A DNA stretch of 64,000 nt, from positions 1 through 64,000 of the forward strand of contig JAAEST010000061.1 in NCBI GenBank assembly GCA_024229115.1, in the 5' to 3' direction. Positions 9,557 to 18,096 of this stretch are shown one piece after another; within the stretch, counting starts at the first letter, position 1, and each line of letters opens with the position of its first letter. The notes under the pieces were generated by a model. It made no database searches, was not told where the DNA came from, and worked only from the letters and a program-made list of their open reading frames with translations. Made by a program: the position numbers and the translations under genes. The DNA comes from Oligoflexia bacterium. GTDB taxonomy: Bacteria > Bdellovibrionota > Bacteriovoracia > Bacteriovoracales > Bacteriovoracaceae.

Positions 9557-10612
9557 GTGAAGCGTATGAGAGTAAAGACATTAGTAAAAGTAGTAATTCC
9601 ATTGATCCTAGTAGGGCAAGTAGCCGCTAAGGCAAGGCCTAAGGTTGTTTATGGAGCAGACGATAGAGTAGCAGCAGAATTAACAGATAATAATCTCTAC
9701 GCCTTACTATCAAATTCAACAGCTGCAATGATTGAGAATAAGTACTTTGTGACTTCTACTCAGCAAGATCAGCAGCAGCAACAACAAGAGGAAGATGACG
9801 AGCTTTTCTCAACTATAAAGGGGCCAACTCTTGCAGAGAGTATGAATGTTTGTAAGGAACAAAAGTATGCCAATAAAATCAATGTTGGTAATTGTTCTGG
9901 GTTCTTAGTTGGACCAAAGACATTAGTTACAGCAGGTCACTGTGTTCCAAGCCAGTTTCAATGTGATGGTTCAAAATGGGTTTTCGATTATCGTTTTGAT
10001 AAAATTACTGAAGACGGATCTGTAAAAATCCTAAAGTCGAATGTTTACTCATGTAAAAAAATTATTAATCAAAAACTTAGTCATCTTTCTAAGAATGATT
10101 TTGCAATTATAGAACTTGATAGAGAAGTTGAGGGGCGTGAGCCTTTAAAGTTTCGTACAGAAGGAAAGATTCAAGAAGGTACTGAACTTGTTGTTATCGG
10201 ACACCCTTCAGGTCTTCCAAGTATCATCGCTGATAATGCTAGCGTTAGAAAGAATGATAATGATTTCTACTTCGTGACTAATTTAGATACTTTTGGTGGT
10301 AATAGTGGTTCAGCGGTTTTTGATGCAACTACTGGTGTTGTAGAAGGTATTCTTGTTCGTGGTGAAAAAGACTACGAATTTAATAAAGAAAAGAAATGTT
10401 TTGAAGTTAAAGAATGTGAAGATGATGCTTGTCGTGGAGAGGATGTTACAAGAATAACTGTTATTCCTGAACTTGCACCAGGTATGACTCCAGATGAGCC
10501 GGAACTTCCAGAATTTGAGTTTGATTTTCCATTTCCTCTTCCTGGATTCGATTTTGATCAGTATGGGCCTTATGGAGATATCATTGATCCACTTTTAGCT
10601 CGAAAAAAGTAG
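9557..10612 (+). CDS. Secreted trypsin-like serine protease with poly-Gln tract
   Basis: 351 residues starting at GTG 9557, preceded by AGGGAG. A cleavable signal peptide ends near residue 25. The chymotrypsin-fold triad is His128 (LVTAGHC), Asp181 (KNDFAIIELD) and Ser250 (TFGGNSGSAV). A poly-Gln/Glu stretch (about 68-80) lies before the catalytic domain, and the C-terminus is an acidic, Pro/Phe-rich tail unusual for the family. It is a paralogue of the 290-residue protease starting at 11233, sharing the mature N-terminus (VIYG/VVYG..DDR) and the sequence around all three catalytic residues. Likely exported to periplasm or outside, where it could digest prey protein. Confidence 0.88.
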   Translation: MKRMRVKTLVKVVIPLILVGQVAAKARPKVVYGADDRVAAELTDNNLYALLSNSTAAMIENKYFVTSTQQDQQQQQQEEDDELFSTIKGPTLAESMNVCKEQKYANKINVGNCSGFLVGPKTLVTAGHCVPSQFQCDGSKWVFDYRFDKITEDGSVKILKSNVYSCKKIINQKLSHLSKNDFAIIELDREVEGREPLKFRTEGKIQEGTELVVIGHPSGLPSIIADNASVRKNDNDFYFVTNLDTFGGNSGSAVFDATTGVVEGILVRGEKDYEFNKEKKCFEVKECEDDACRGEDVTRITVIPELAPGMTPDEPELPEFEFDFPFPLPGFDFDQYGPYGDIIDPLLARKK

Positions 10613-10668
10613 TTTCAGTAAAGATTATTTCACTTAAAAAAATCATAAAGTTTTGAGATAATATTGCC

Positions 10669-11061
10669 ATGAGTTTAAAGCTTGGCAATATTGTCTTATT
10701 CAGTCGTTCTCCTAAAACACTAGGATCATTTCTATCAGATATCTTTGATAGTGAGTGTATTACTCTAGAAGATCAGAGTTTCTATGTTGATAGTGAAGTT
10801 GCTAGTTTTAAGATCTTACCAAGTAGTTCTGAGCAAATGTTTGCTCAAGGTGGAGAGAGGGATTTTCTTATTGAAATCGAATCTAGCTCTCTCGAAGAAC
10901 TTGAAGACTTTCTTCATAAAATTCAGTTTTTAAAATTTCGTCATGGTCATACAGAAGAGCAAGGAAAGGTAGAACTTTCTAAGGAAAAGAATAATTATTT
11001 CTTCTATGTCCGTGATCCTGACGGTAGGCGTTGGAAGTTTTTCTGGCGTAGCGTGTCTTAA
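10669..11061 (+). CDS. VOC-superfamily (glyoxalase-like) protein
   Basis: 130 residues forming one vicinal-oxygen-chelate type fold. The N-terminus (KLGNIVLFSRSPKTLGSFLSD) resembles the first beta-alpha-beta of glyoxalase/bleomycin-resistance proteins, and the C-terminus has the FYVRDPDGRRWKF motif typical of their last strand. Metal ligands are not clearly identifiable, so it may be a binding protein rather than an enzyme. It sits between two paralogous secreted protease genes on the same strand but shows no functional link to them. Confidence 0.7.
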   Translation: MSLKLGNIVLFSRSPKTLGSFLSDIFDSECITLEDQSFYVDSEVASFKILPSSSEQMFAQGGERDFLIEIESSSLEELEDFLHKIQFLKFRHGHTEEQGKVELSKEKNNYFFYVRDPDGRRWKFFWRSVS

Positions 11062-11232
11062 AAAAAAGTTTTTTTGTGAAAAAAGCTGATCTAAATTATT
11101 AAATAATATCTCCAAGTAACTTTCATTTTCTAACTTGTCTCAATGTCAGAAGTTGTAAGTTGGCATATTCTCGTTGTCCCATGAATAATTATTGCAACAT
11201 AAAAAACGGCAATACAAACAAAGGGCAAGGAA

Positions 11233-12105
11233 ATGAAAAAAACTATTTTAGCAATTACCCTGATTATCTCAATGATGAGTGCATACGGGGCCCGTGACAA
11301 AGTAATCTATGGAGAGGATGATCGTCGTGACATTAAAGATGTAACGAATCAAGACTATCTAAGAATGGCAAAGAGTACAGCTGCTATGATTAGCCACAGC
11401 TCAATCGAGTTCAACGGTGAAACAGCAACTATCTCTGGATCTACTCTTGGTTCAAGAAGAAATTTATGTGCTTCAGAGCCATTTAGAGATCAACTAGCTT
11501 CAGCAAACTGTTCTGGATTCTTAGTTGCTCCAGACGTTCTTGTTACAGCTGGTCACTGTATTCGTTCAGACTTCTCTTGTAAGTCATACGCATGGGTTTT
11601 TGATTATGCAGTAACTGCTGACAAAGCAGAGCATACAGTACCTAAGAACTCTGTTTACAGATGTACAAAGATTATTAAGCAAGTACTTGATAGAAGCACA
11701 AAAGATGACTTCGCTGTAATCAAGCTTGATAGAAAAGTTACTGGAAGAGCTCCTGTAGCAGTAAGAACTGAAGGTAAGGTTGCAGATTACACTCCACTAG
11801 TTGTAATTGGTCACCCATCAGGTCTTCCTACTAAAGTTGCTGATGGTGCTTACGTAAGAGGAAACACTAACTCTACTTACTTCGTATCTAACCTAGACAC
11901 TTACGGTGGTAACTCTGGTTCAGCAGTATTCAACGTGGATACTGGAATTGTAGAAGGGATCCTTGTTAGAGGTGAAACTGACTACGTAAGAAGAGGTGGA
12001 TGTACAGTAAGTAATAAGTGTTCTGATGAAGGTTGTCGTGGTGAAGACGTAACTAGAATCACTAACATTCCAGGACTTGCTGAGATTATCGCTGAAAATC
12101 AATAA
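11233..12105 (+). CDS. Secreted trypsin-like serine protease
   Basis: 290 residues with a signal peptide ending at about residue 20 and a chymotrypsin-fold triad of His108 (LVTAGHC), Asp159 (KDDFAVIKLD) and Ser228 (TYGGNSGSAVF). Six or more cysteines suggest disulfides. It is closely related to the protease at 9557 but lacks the poly-Gln insertion and the acidic tail. Codon choice is strongly biased toward GTA, CTA, ACT and GAC-type optimal codons relative to its neighbours, which hints at high expression. AAGG precedes the ATG, and an intrinsic terminator follows. Confidence 0.9.
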   Translation: MKKTILAITLIISMMSAYGARDKVIYGEDDRRDIKDVTNQDYLRMAKSTAAMISHSSIEFNGETATISGSTLGSRRNLCASEPFRDQLASANCSGFLVAPDVLVTAGHCIRSDFSCKSYAWVFDYAVTADKAEHTVPKNSVYRCTKIIKQVLDRSTKDDFAVIKLDRKVTGRAPVAVRTEGKVADYTPLVVIGHPSGLPTKVADGAYVRGNTNSTYFVSNLDTYGGNSGSAVFNVDTGIVEGILVRGETDYVRRGGCTVSNKCSDEGCRGEDVTRITNIPGLAEIIAENQ

Positions 12106-12131
12106 TTACTCATAATAAAATGTATATAAAG

Positions 12132-12158
12132 AGGGCTCCTATTGGGGCCCTTTTTTTT
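12132..12158 (+). terminator. Intrinsic terminator after the 11233 protease gene
   Basis: AGGGCTCC and GGGGCCCT form an eight-pair stem (one G-U) around a TATT loop, followed immediately by eight T residues. It lies 27 bp past the stop codon of the protease gene. Confidence 0.88.
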
Positions 12159-12340
12159 GATGCAGCATCTGTAGGAACAGATGATGCAGAAAAACTTCGA
12201 GCGAGCAGGAAGCGAGCGAAGAATATCCGCCCACGCACAGCAGAGCATTATCATTACTGCTGTTCGTGACGGTAAAGCGACCGTCAATTTACATGTAAAT
12301 TGAACGTGTCGAAAGTCAAGTTGGGGTGGCACAATGCCAC
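12159..12340. repeat. Structured intergenic repeat, copy 1
   Basis: This non-coding stretch contains successive hairpins: GCATCTGT/ACAGATG near 12167-12186, GACGGT/ACCGTC at 12268-12285, the palindrome AATTTACATGTAAATT at 12286-12301, and GTGGC/GCCAC at 12326-12340. The core ACGGTAAAGCGACCGTCAA...TTGAACGTGTCG (12269-12311) recurs at 43287-43330 with a different sequence in the second hairpin but preserved pairing. A second shared block, AACTTCGAGCGAGCAGGA near 12189, occurs in reverse complement near 43340-43365. The 101-residue open frame on the minus strand here looks like chance. The rest of the gap up to 12495 shows no gene. Confidence 0.65.
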
Positions 12341-12495
12341 TTATTCCTTTTTTCCACCACATAGAATGCTTCCGTAGGCCCTTTCTTGCCATATTACTTG
12401 GCACGGCCGTTGCAGATATAATTAGTAGAGAACTTAGCTAAGGATGGCCGAGTTCAAAAATCAGGAATGTGGGTCCTGAAAATCAAGGATGATTT

Positions 12496-14025
12496 ATGGG
12501 TGCAATGGGTGTAAAGACAGGGATTGTCTGTGCCTTAATTTCAATCTCATTAAGTGCTATGGCAGGCCAAAGAGATTTTACTCGTGACAACTTTAAACAA
12601 TTCAAAAAATTCTCTCCTAAGAAAAAGAAATTCATTGTTCATAAGAAAAAGAAAACTTCTAAATTCATTGTGAGTAAATCCAATGAAGCTTTCTTTAAAG
12701 GACAAATGAATGATGATCCTGATGTGGTTTTTGTTGAAGAAGATATCTTTATGACAAAGGCTTTCGAGCCAGGTGATGATGGAACAACTGAAGATCCTTA
12801 TTATCAATATCAATGGCATTATTTCGGAACAAATGGAATTAATCTTCCTGCTACTTGGGATATTACCAAAGGGAAATCAAATATTGTCGTAGCGGTTTTA
12901 GATACAGGAATTACAAACCATGCAGACTTTGGTGGACGCTTATTACCAGGTGCAGATCTTGTTACTGATTTAGACTTTAGTAATGATGGTAATGGAAGAG
13001 ACTCTGATGCCAGTGATCCAGGTGACTGGGTTGAAGCAGGGGATGTTTGCTACCAAGGAAGTTTTGTACCTTCTTCATGGCATGGGACACACGTTGCTGG
13101 AACAATTGGTGCTAATGGTGGAAATGGAGTTGGCGCTACAGGTGTAAATTTTAATTCAAAGATTTTACCTGTAAGAGTTCTTGGTAAGTGTGGTGGTTAC
13201 TTAAGTGATATCGCTGACGGAGTTCTTTGGGCCGTAGGTGAGCAAGTGAGCGGTTTACCCGTAAATCAAAATCCAGCGGATGTTATCAACTTAAGCTTAG
13301 GTGGCTTTGGTTCTTGTGGACCAACAATGCAAAACGCTATTGATGTCGCAAGATCAAAAGGTGCAGTCGTTGTTGTAGCCGCAGGTAATGATGGTCAAAA
13401 CTTAGATATTAATCAATATACTCCGGCTAATTGTTCAGGTGTGATTACTGTTGGGGCAGGAACGAAAAACGGTCAAATGTCTTTCTATTCAAATTATGGT
13501 GATGCTATTGATGTAACAGCTCCGGGGGGAGACTCTTGGGGAAAAGTAGTCAGTCTTTCAAACACAGGATCGAGAGGTCCAGTGGCCGATGATGCTGAAG
13601 GTATGTCTGGAACAAGCATGGCAGCACCTCATGTCGCTGGTGTTGCATCTTTAATTCTTTCGGTTAACCCAGACTTATATCCGGCTCAAGTAGAGGCGAT
13701 CATAAAGGAAACTTCTGATGCTTTCTCTTGTAGTGGAGGATGTGGAAGCGGTTGGCTTAATGCTCTTGAAGCCGTGATTTTAGCACAGGACACAATTCCA
13801 GATCCTAACTTTCAAGGAACGGAGCCTATTAAGGCACCGAGTGGTCCAGAGCCAGTAATTTTAGAATCAAGCGATTCTGGCGGTGGAATGTGTGGAAGTG
13901 TAGACTTGAATGGTGGAAACGGTTCAGGCGGTCCTGGAGGAGGTTTCCCAGCTTCTATCCTTGCCGGTCTATTATTGGCCTTCTTAGGAACACGTACAAC
14001 GCGTAAAGCCAAAATAAGAAACTAA
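12496..14025 (+). CDS. Secreted subtilisin-family (S8) protease with C-terminal sorting tail
   Basis: 509 residues: signal peptide to about residue 23, a Lys-rich propeptide-like region (about 24-90), then a peptidase S8 domain with Asp136 (VAVLDTGI), His196 (HGTHVAG), oxyanion Asn298 (AAGND) and Ser374 (GTSMAAPHVAG). The C-terminus has a Gly/Ser-rich spacer, one hydrophobic helix and a basic end (about 475-509), the architecture of GlyGly-CTERM-like sorting signals that are processed by rhombosortases; this assignment is by architecture. AAGGATG lies just before the ATG. Function: exported endopeptidase, first anchored in the inner membrane and then processed, probably used in predation or nutrient scavenging. 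Confidence 0.9.
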   Translation: MGAMGVKTGIVCALISISLSAMAGQRDFTRDNFKQFKKFSPKKKKFIVHKKKKTSKFIVSKSNEAFFKGQMNDDPDVVFVEEDIFMTKAFEPGDDGTTEDPYYQYQWHYFGTNGINLPATWDITKGKSNIVVAVLDTGITNHADFGGRLLPGADLVTDLDFSNDGNGRDSDASDPGDWVEAGDVCYQGSFVPSSWHGTHVAGTIGANGGNGVGATGVNFNSKILPVRVLGKCGGYLSDIADGVLWAVGEQVSGLPVNQNPADVINLSLGGFGSCGPTMQNAIDVARSKGAVVVVAAGNDGQNLDINQYTPANCSGVITVGAGTKNGQMSFYSNYGDAIDVTAPGGDSWGKVVSLSNTGSRGPVADDAEGMSGTSMAAPHVAGVASLILSVNPDLYPAQVEAIIKETSDAFSCSGGCGSGWLNALEAVILAQDTIPDPNFQGTEPIKAPSGPEPVILESSDSGGGMCGSVDLNGGNGSGGPGGGFPASILAGLLLAFLGTRTTRKAKIRN

Positions 14026-14098
14026 CAAAAAATCATTATAAAACTTAGGTCATTTACGATATACCTTGTCTCCCACAAAAATTTTGGAGACTTGGTAT

Positions 14099-14473
14099 AT
14101 GAAATTCATCGGTGCTTTCATCGTAATTCTTTTTTCTCTTAATTCATTCGCTACTTGTAAAGTTGAAGTATTTGATAAGTTTAATCAGTATTCATTTGGA
14201 GAGCCTGTTTTTGAAATTGATACAATCGATGAAAAGATCTCTAAAATTACTTATGTAAATGCTGGTGAAGATGCTTGGTCAGAAGAGTTCTACTTTGATG
14301 AAAATGACGATCTTGTTACTACAGCTTCTGTTCCTGAGGTCGATCGTATGATCATTACTGAGGAATTCATTATGGTTGATGATGAGCAGTTGAAATTTAC
14401 TTCAGTAAATTGCTCGGAGATTGAAAGGTCCCTAGTTTATTTTTTCATTATGGAATGGTTTTTATTTGGTTAA
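14099..14473 (+). CDS. Small secreted protein of unknown function
   Basis: 124 residues from ATG 14099, which has GGAGA nine bases upstream; the open frame begins earlier at TTG 14066 but that extension has no support. A signal peptide (MKFIGAFIVILFSLNSFA) is followed by a short acidic domain with two cysteines (one right after the cleavage site, one near the end) that could form a disulfide. I do not recognise a family. It stands between the subtilase and the radical SAM gene on the same strand. Confidence 0.6.
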   Translation: MKFIGAFIVILFSLNSFATCKVEVFDKFNQYSFGEPVFEIDTIDEKISKITYVNAGEDAWSEEFYFDENDDLVTTASVPEVDRMIITEEFIMVDDEQLKFTSVNCSEIERSLVYFFIMEWFLFG

Positions 14474-14501
14474 AAAGCATTTTCGATTAAAATGATAGGG
14501 A

Positions 14502-15509
14502 ATGATATTTCTAAAGAAGAATATGTTTTCCTTATTAAAGCTAGGCTTTAATATTATTTTAAAAAGGCCTTACCCTTTCAGTGTTGTGCTTCGTTTAAAT
14601 GATAGTTGCAATCTTCATTGTTCTTATTGTTCAAGTCCTGAAAAAGATCGTGAATTTGAATATCAAAATCTTATTAATTACTTAGAGGAAGTTTATCAAA
14701 ATGGCTGTCGCTATGTTGTCCTCACAGGTGGTGAGCCTTCTATGTATCATCGTATTAATGATTTAGTCTCTTGGCTGAAAGAACGTGGTTTCTATATTTG
14801 CATGAATACAAACGGCTTTTCAATAAATAATCAAGATTATAAAGATCTGATACAAAAGCTAGATGAAGTGGCCATCTCTCTTGATGGTCCTAAATTCTAT
14901 CATGATCAACTTCGAGGAAAAGGTAGTCATTTTAAAGCTCTAAAGGCCATTGCTTTTGCAAAGAGGCTAAAATTAAGAATCTCTATTTCACCTGTATTGC
15001 ATAAGTTTAATCTTAAAAGTGAGTTGATCGATTACTTTGTAAAGTTGAGAAATAATCACGGTCTTCATATAGATTATGGAATTGTTGATCATCGTGGTGA
15101 CGTAACTAGTGAGAAATCTTCAAAAAAAATTGCTATTGATAATGTTAAAAGAAAAGATTTTTTTGAATATTTGCGTAAGATAAAGAAAGAGCATAATTTA
15201 TCTGAAATTTCTGATTATTTAATTGATTATATGGAATCCCCTAAGGCCGTAAACTGTATGTCTTCAAACTATATACGCTTTGTCGATATTACTGGAGATA
15301 TCTATCCTTGTATGCATGTTGCTGGCGAATCATGGGCGAAAGTAGGAGAGCTGAACTCTTTTTCAAGAGAATATGATATGAATTGTGTTCAATGTGATTA
15401 TTGTTCCTGTAATCCTATTCTTTTAGTTAATAATTTTTTGAAAAATAAATATTCTGTAATTCCCGTTTTTCAAATGGTGTATGCTAGAATTTTGGGAGTA
15501 ATGTCCTAA
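14502..15509 (+). CDS. Radical SAM enzyme with C-terminal cysteine cluster
   Basis: 335 residues. The N-terminal radical SAM core binds a 4Fe-4S cluster through Cys36, Cys40 and Cys43 (CNLHCSYC) and has the GGEPSM and SLDGP motifs. The C-terminus has a Cys-rich stretch (YPCMHVAG, then CVQCDYCSC) consistent with an auxiliary cluster of the SPASM/twitch type. Such enzymes modify peptides, lipids or cofactors; the substrate is not deducible. Its TAA stop overlaps the ATG of the next gene (TAATG), so it is translationally coupled to a large membrane protein, suggesting a joint role in an envelope modification. Confidence 0.8.
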   Translation: MIFLKKNMFSLLKLGFNIILKRPYPFSVVLRLNDSCNLHCSYCSSPEKDREFEYQNLINYLEEVYQNGCRYVVLTGGEPSMYHRINDLVSWLKERGFYICMNTNGFSINNQDYKDLIQKLDEVAISLDGPKFYHDQLRGKGSHFKALKAIAFAKRLKLRISISPVLHKFNLKSELIDYFVKLRNNHGLHIDYGIVDHRGDVTSEKSSKKIAIDNVKRKDFFEYLRKIKKEHNLSEISDYLIDYMESPKAVNCMSSNYIRFVDITGDIYPCMHVAGESWAKVGELNSFSREYDMNCVQCDYCSCNPILLVNNFLKNKYSVIPVFQMVYARILGVMS

Positions 15510-17290
15510 TGTCAAAAGAGCTAAGTCTTAAAAAATTCTTTATTCTATTTTTTGTTTTTTTGTTTCTTTTTATGAGGGCCGATAATGATTTTGGACATGT
15601 TGAATCTGGTATCTATTTTGACTATACTAAAAGCATAGTTGAGGATGGAGATTTTAACATTGTCGATCAGTTCTTCACTCACGAACAGAATAAATACGTA
15701 ACTAAGAATTATTACTATCCAGACTTTCACTCTCACGGGAGCGTTATATATTGGAATTATCTCTATTCCTTTGGACTTTTTGTTAACAAATTTTTAAAAC
15801 TTGAAGGTGAACAGTTAAATACGCTCCTACATGTTTCGCTTTCATTTAGTTCAGTTTTTTTCTTTTTAATGGGAATGCTCCTATTACCCAAGACTATTGC
15901 TCTCTTTGGCTTTGAATTTCGAAAGTTTTGGTATTTTTTATTGCCAATAATTACTCCTTTGTATTTTTACACAGTGATGGAACCAGGCAATGGATCTATT
16001 GTTGCTTTTCCGCTCGTTCAGATATTGATTCATCTTTATATTTGGTGCTTAAAGGATTTTACTTATCGAAATATGGCACTCTACGGCGGATTTTTGGCAC
16101 TCTCTTTTATTTCTAAGGTTGATGCAGTTTTTTATGGTGTACTGCCTTTTCATGCTTATTTCTATTTTTTAAGAGAGCGTAAGTTATTAGAGATTACTAG
16201 TAAGATTGCAGTTTTTTTATTGGCCTTCTTTCTAGTAAATTCATTACAGATTTTAAATGACTATATTAAGTATGGCCTTTTTAGTTATGGTTATATTGAT
16301 ACTGTCTTTAGTGACTATAATCTATTTTGGGAAGTTCTCTTTTCTCCTTATCATGGAATAATTTACTATTCACCACTTTATTTAATTTCAGTTTTAGGTT
16401 TCTTATATTTAATAAAAAAACATTTTGATGGAAACTTTATTGAGTTTAAAGAGAAGAATTTTCTTTTGATCTTCTTAGGTATAGTTCTTTTAATTAAGCT
16501 TTATATCTTTGCAGGCAGTTATTCTCATGGAAGTGGGGTTTTTGGTGGAAGACAATTTATGTCAGAGATTCCAACTTTTTTTATGTGTGCATTAATTCTC
16601 ATAAATAAAATAAAATCACGATGGCAAGAAAACCTTCTCTATGTATTTCTCTTTATCTGGTCATTAATTGTCTTCTTTAGTTATCGTGATATGTCTCTAG
16701 ATAGTGCTAACTTTACCCCTTGGGATGTTAATTCTAAATATTATTTTCTCAACATAGTTAATCGATTGGGAGAGTTCTTATATTTTATTAAAGAGCTTTT
16801 CTTTGGATTTTCAGAGGTGGGACTAAAATTAAAAATATTCTTTCTCTATCCTCTAGGTTTTTCAGTTATCTTTGCATTATTGAAGTACAGAAATTTAAAA
16901 AAATACGCTTTCGCCTTTCTTGTATTTTTTGGTGGAACTTATACCCTTCAGACATCTTACAATTACTACTATGGTAAGAAGAATGTTTTGCTTAAGAGGG
17001 AGTCAGGTTTTTATGATAATGCATTAGTTGGTAATGGGGTCGCCATGTATTTCTACTACGAAAATATGGGCTCTCTCAATGAAAGGCTAGTGTTTCTCAA
17101 GGCCAACGGTAAGGAAGATGAGTTTAAGAGAGTGGATAAAATTAGAAAGAGATATCATGATGAGGCGAAATCTCAGATACTTGTCTATCCAGATAAGTCT
17201 ATTCCTATGTATAAGTATTATCGAGAATTTTCTACAGAACATCATATGATTGATGGAATGAAGAAATATAATATTCCAATGTTAAGATAA
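15509..17290 (+). CDS. Polytopic membrane protein, GT-C glycosyltransferase-like
   Basis: 593 residues with roughly ten to twelve hydrophobic segments and a long first external loop holding acidic residues (DNDFGHVESG and EDGDFN) after the first transmembrane helix, the layout of GT-C glycosyltransferases (PMT/ArnT type) that use polyprenyl-phosphate sugars on the outer face of the inner membrane. A soluble tail of about 100 residues follows the last helix. Family assignment is by architecture only. It is coupled by TAATG overlap to the radical SAM gene and followed by a hairpin terminator. Confidence 0.65.
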   Translation: MSKELSLKKFFILFFVFLFLFMRADNDFGHVESGIYFDYTKSIVEDGDFNIVDQFFTHEQNKYVTKNYYYPDFHSHGSVIYWNYLYSFGLFVNKFLKLEGEQLNTLLHVSLSFSSVFFFLMGMLLLPKTIALFGFEFRKFWYFLLPIITPLYFYTVMEPGNGSIVAFPLVQILIHLYIWCLKDFTYRNMALYGGFLALSFISKVDAVFYGVLPFHAYFYFLRERKLLEITSKIAVFLLAFFLVNSLQILNDYIKYGLFSYGYIDTVFSDYNLFWEVLFSPYHGIIYYSPLYLISVLGFLYLIKKHFDGNFIEFKEKNFLLIFLGIVLLIKLYIFAGSYSHGSGVFGGRQFMSEIPTFFMCALILINKIKSRWQENLLYVFLFIWSLIVFFSYRDMSLDSANFTPWDVNSKYYFLNIVNRLGEFLYFIKELFFGFSEVGLKLKIFFLYPLGFSVIFALLKYRNLKKYAFAFLVFFGGTYTLQTSYNYYYGKKNVLLKRESGFYDNALVGNGVAMYFYYENMGSLNERLVFLKANGKEDEFKRVDKIRKRYHDEAKSQILVYPDKSIPMYKYYREFSTEHHMIDGMKKYNIPMLR

Positions 17291-17291
17291 A

Positions 17292-17317
17292 AAAGGGCAC
17301 CAGTTTTGATGCCCTTT
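17292..17317. terminator. Hairpin terminator between convergent genes
   Basis: AAAGGGCA pairs with TGCCCTTT around a ten-base loop, one base after the stop of the membrane protein gene. Runs of A before and T after allow action in both directions, although the T tract is only three long on the plus strand. Confidence 0.6.
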
Positions 17318-17362
17318 CGTATTTCCAAATGTGCAGCGACATAGTCGCGAAGAACCTTCGTA

Positions 17363-17959
17363 TTAAATCGAACAAGGTCCTTCGTATTCAATTACTTTGT
17401 GTGAACTTACATTTCTACCGTCGAATGTAGCTTTGATGTCAGCAGAATTTGGCTCGCTTAATTCCATCATCATTCCAGTATGTGTATGAACATAGTGGTA
17501 TCTTACGTAACGGTAACCAGAATAAGTTACAGTCTCGTCACGACAAACTCTTTGGCCATCACCATTAGTGTGGCAACGTGTAATTGTTCTAGTGATTGAG
17601 CAAGTGTCTCTTTCACTTCTTGTCGCCGATCTTCTTCTCTTTGTATTAATTTGAGCTCTAATATCTACTGGTTGTCCAGTTTGCTTAGAAAGTAGTGTTA
17701 CTTCTCCACGATTTTGTGGAAGCTTCATTCCTTCTGGTACATTAAAAGTAAATTTCTTATTCTTACCTTCTGTTAAAGTGAGCTTAAATTTCTTTTTTGA
17801 TTTCCAAGATAATTTTGCATCGTAGTTACCTGGAGCGATTTCATGATTACCTCTTTTTGATTTAAGAGTTAATTGATCATGTACTTCAAGTGAACCTTTA
17901 AGTTTTACACAGCTAGTTGTCAGTAGTAATCCAGCAACTAGGATAAGTAGTTTGTTCAT
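17363..17959 (-). CDS. Lipoprotein of unknown function
   Basis: 198 residues with a lipoprotein signal peptide (lipobox LTTSC, Cys17). The mature part begins with a beta-rich region rich in Lys and Thr, then a basic segment (NTKRRRSATRSER) followed by a Cys-containing stretch (DTCSIT...TRCHTNGDGQRVC) and a His/Tyr-rich section. The cysteines could form two disulfides. I do not recognise a family. It faces the membrane protein gene tail to tail. Confidence 0.7.
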   Translation of the reverse strand: MNKLLILVAGLLLTTSCVKLKGSLEVHDQLTLKSKRGNHEIAPGNYDAKLSWKSKKKFKLTLTEGKNKKFTFNVPEGMKLPQNRGEVTLLSKQTGQPVDIRAQINTKRRRSATRSERDTCSITRTITRCHTNGDGQRVCRDETVTYSGYRYVRYHYVHTHTGMMMELSEPNSADIKATFDGRNVSSHKVIEYEGPCSI

Positions 17960-18096
17960 ATTTCTCTCCCGTAGAAATTAACTATTTTTAACTTATTATT
18001 CATAGGAGAGATCAAAGTTCAAACTTAATAGGGTGCAAGTTTAGAAAAACTATTTGAATGAAAGAATCTGTAAGAAATTTAAACTTTAAATGGTGT

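Noticed and set aside
12099-12404. 101-residue minus-strand frame after the 11233 protease
   Set aside because: It covers a terminator and hairpin repeats, starts without a ribosome binding site and has no family resemblance.
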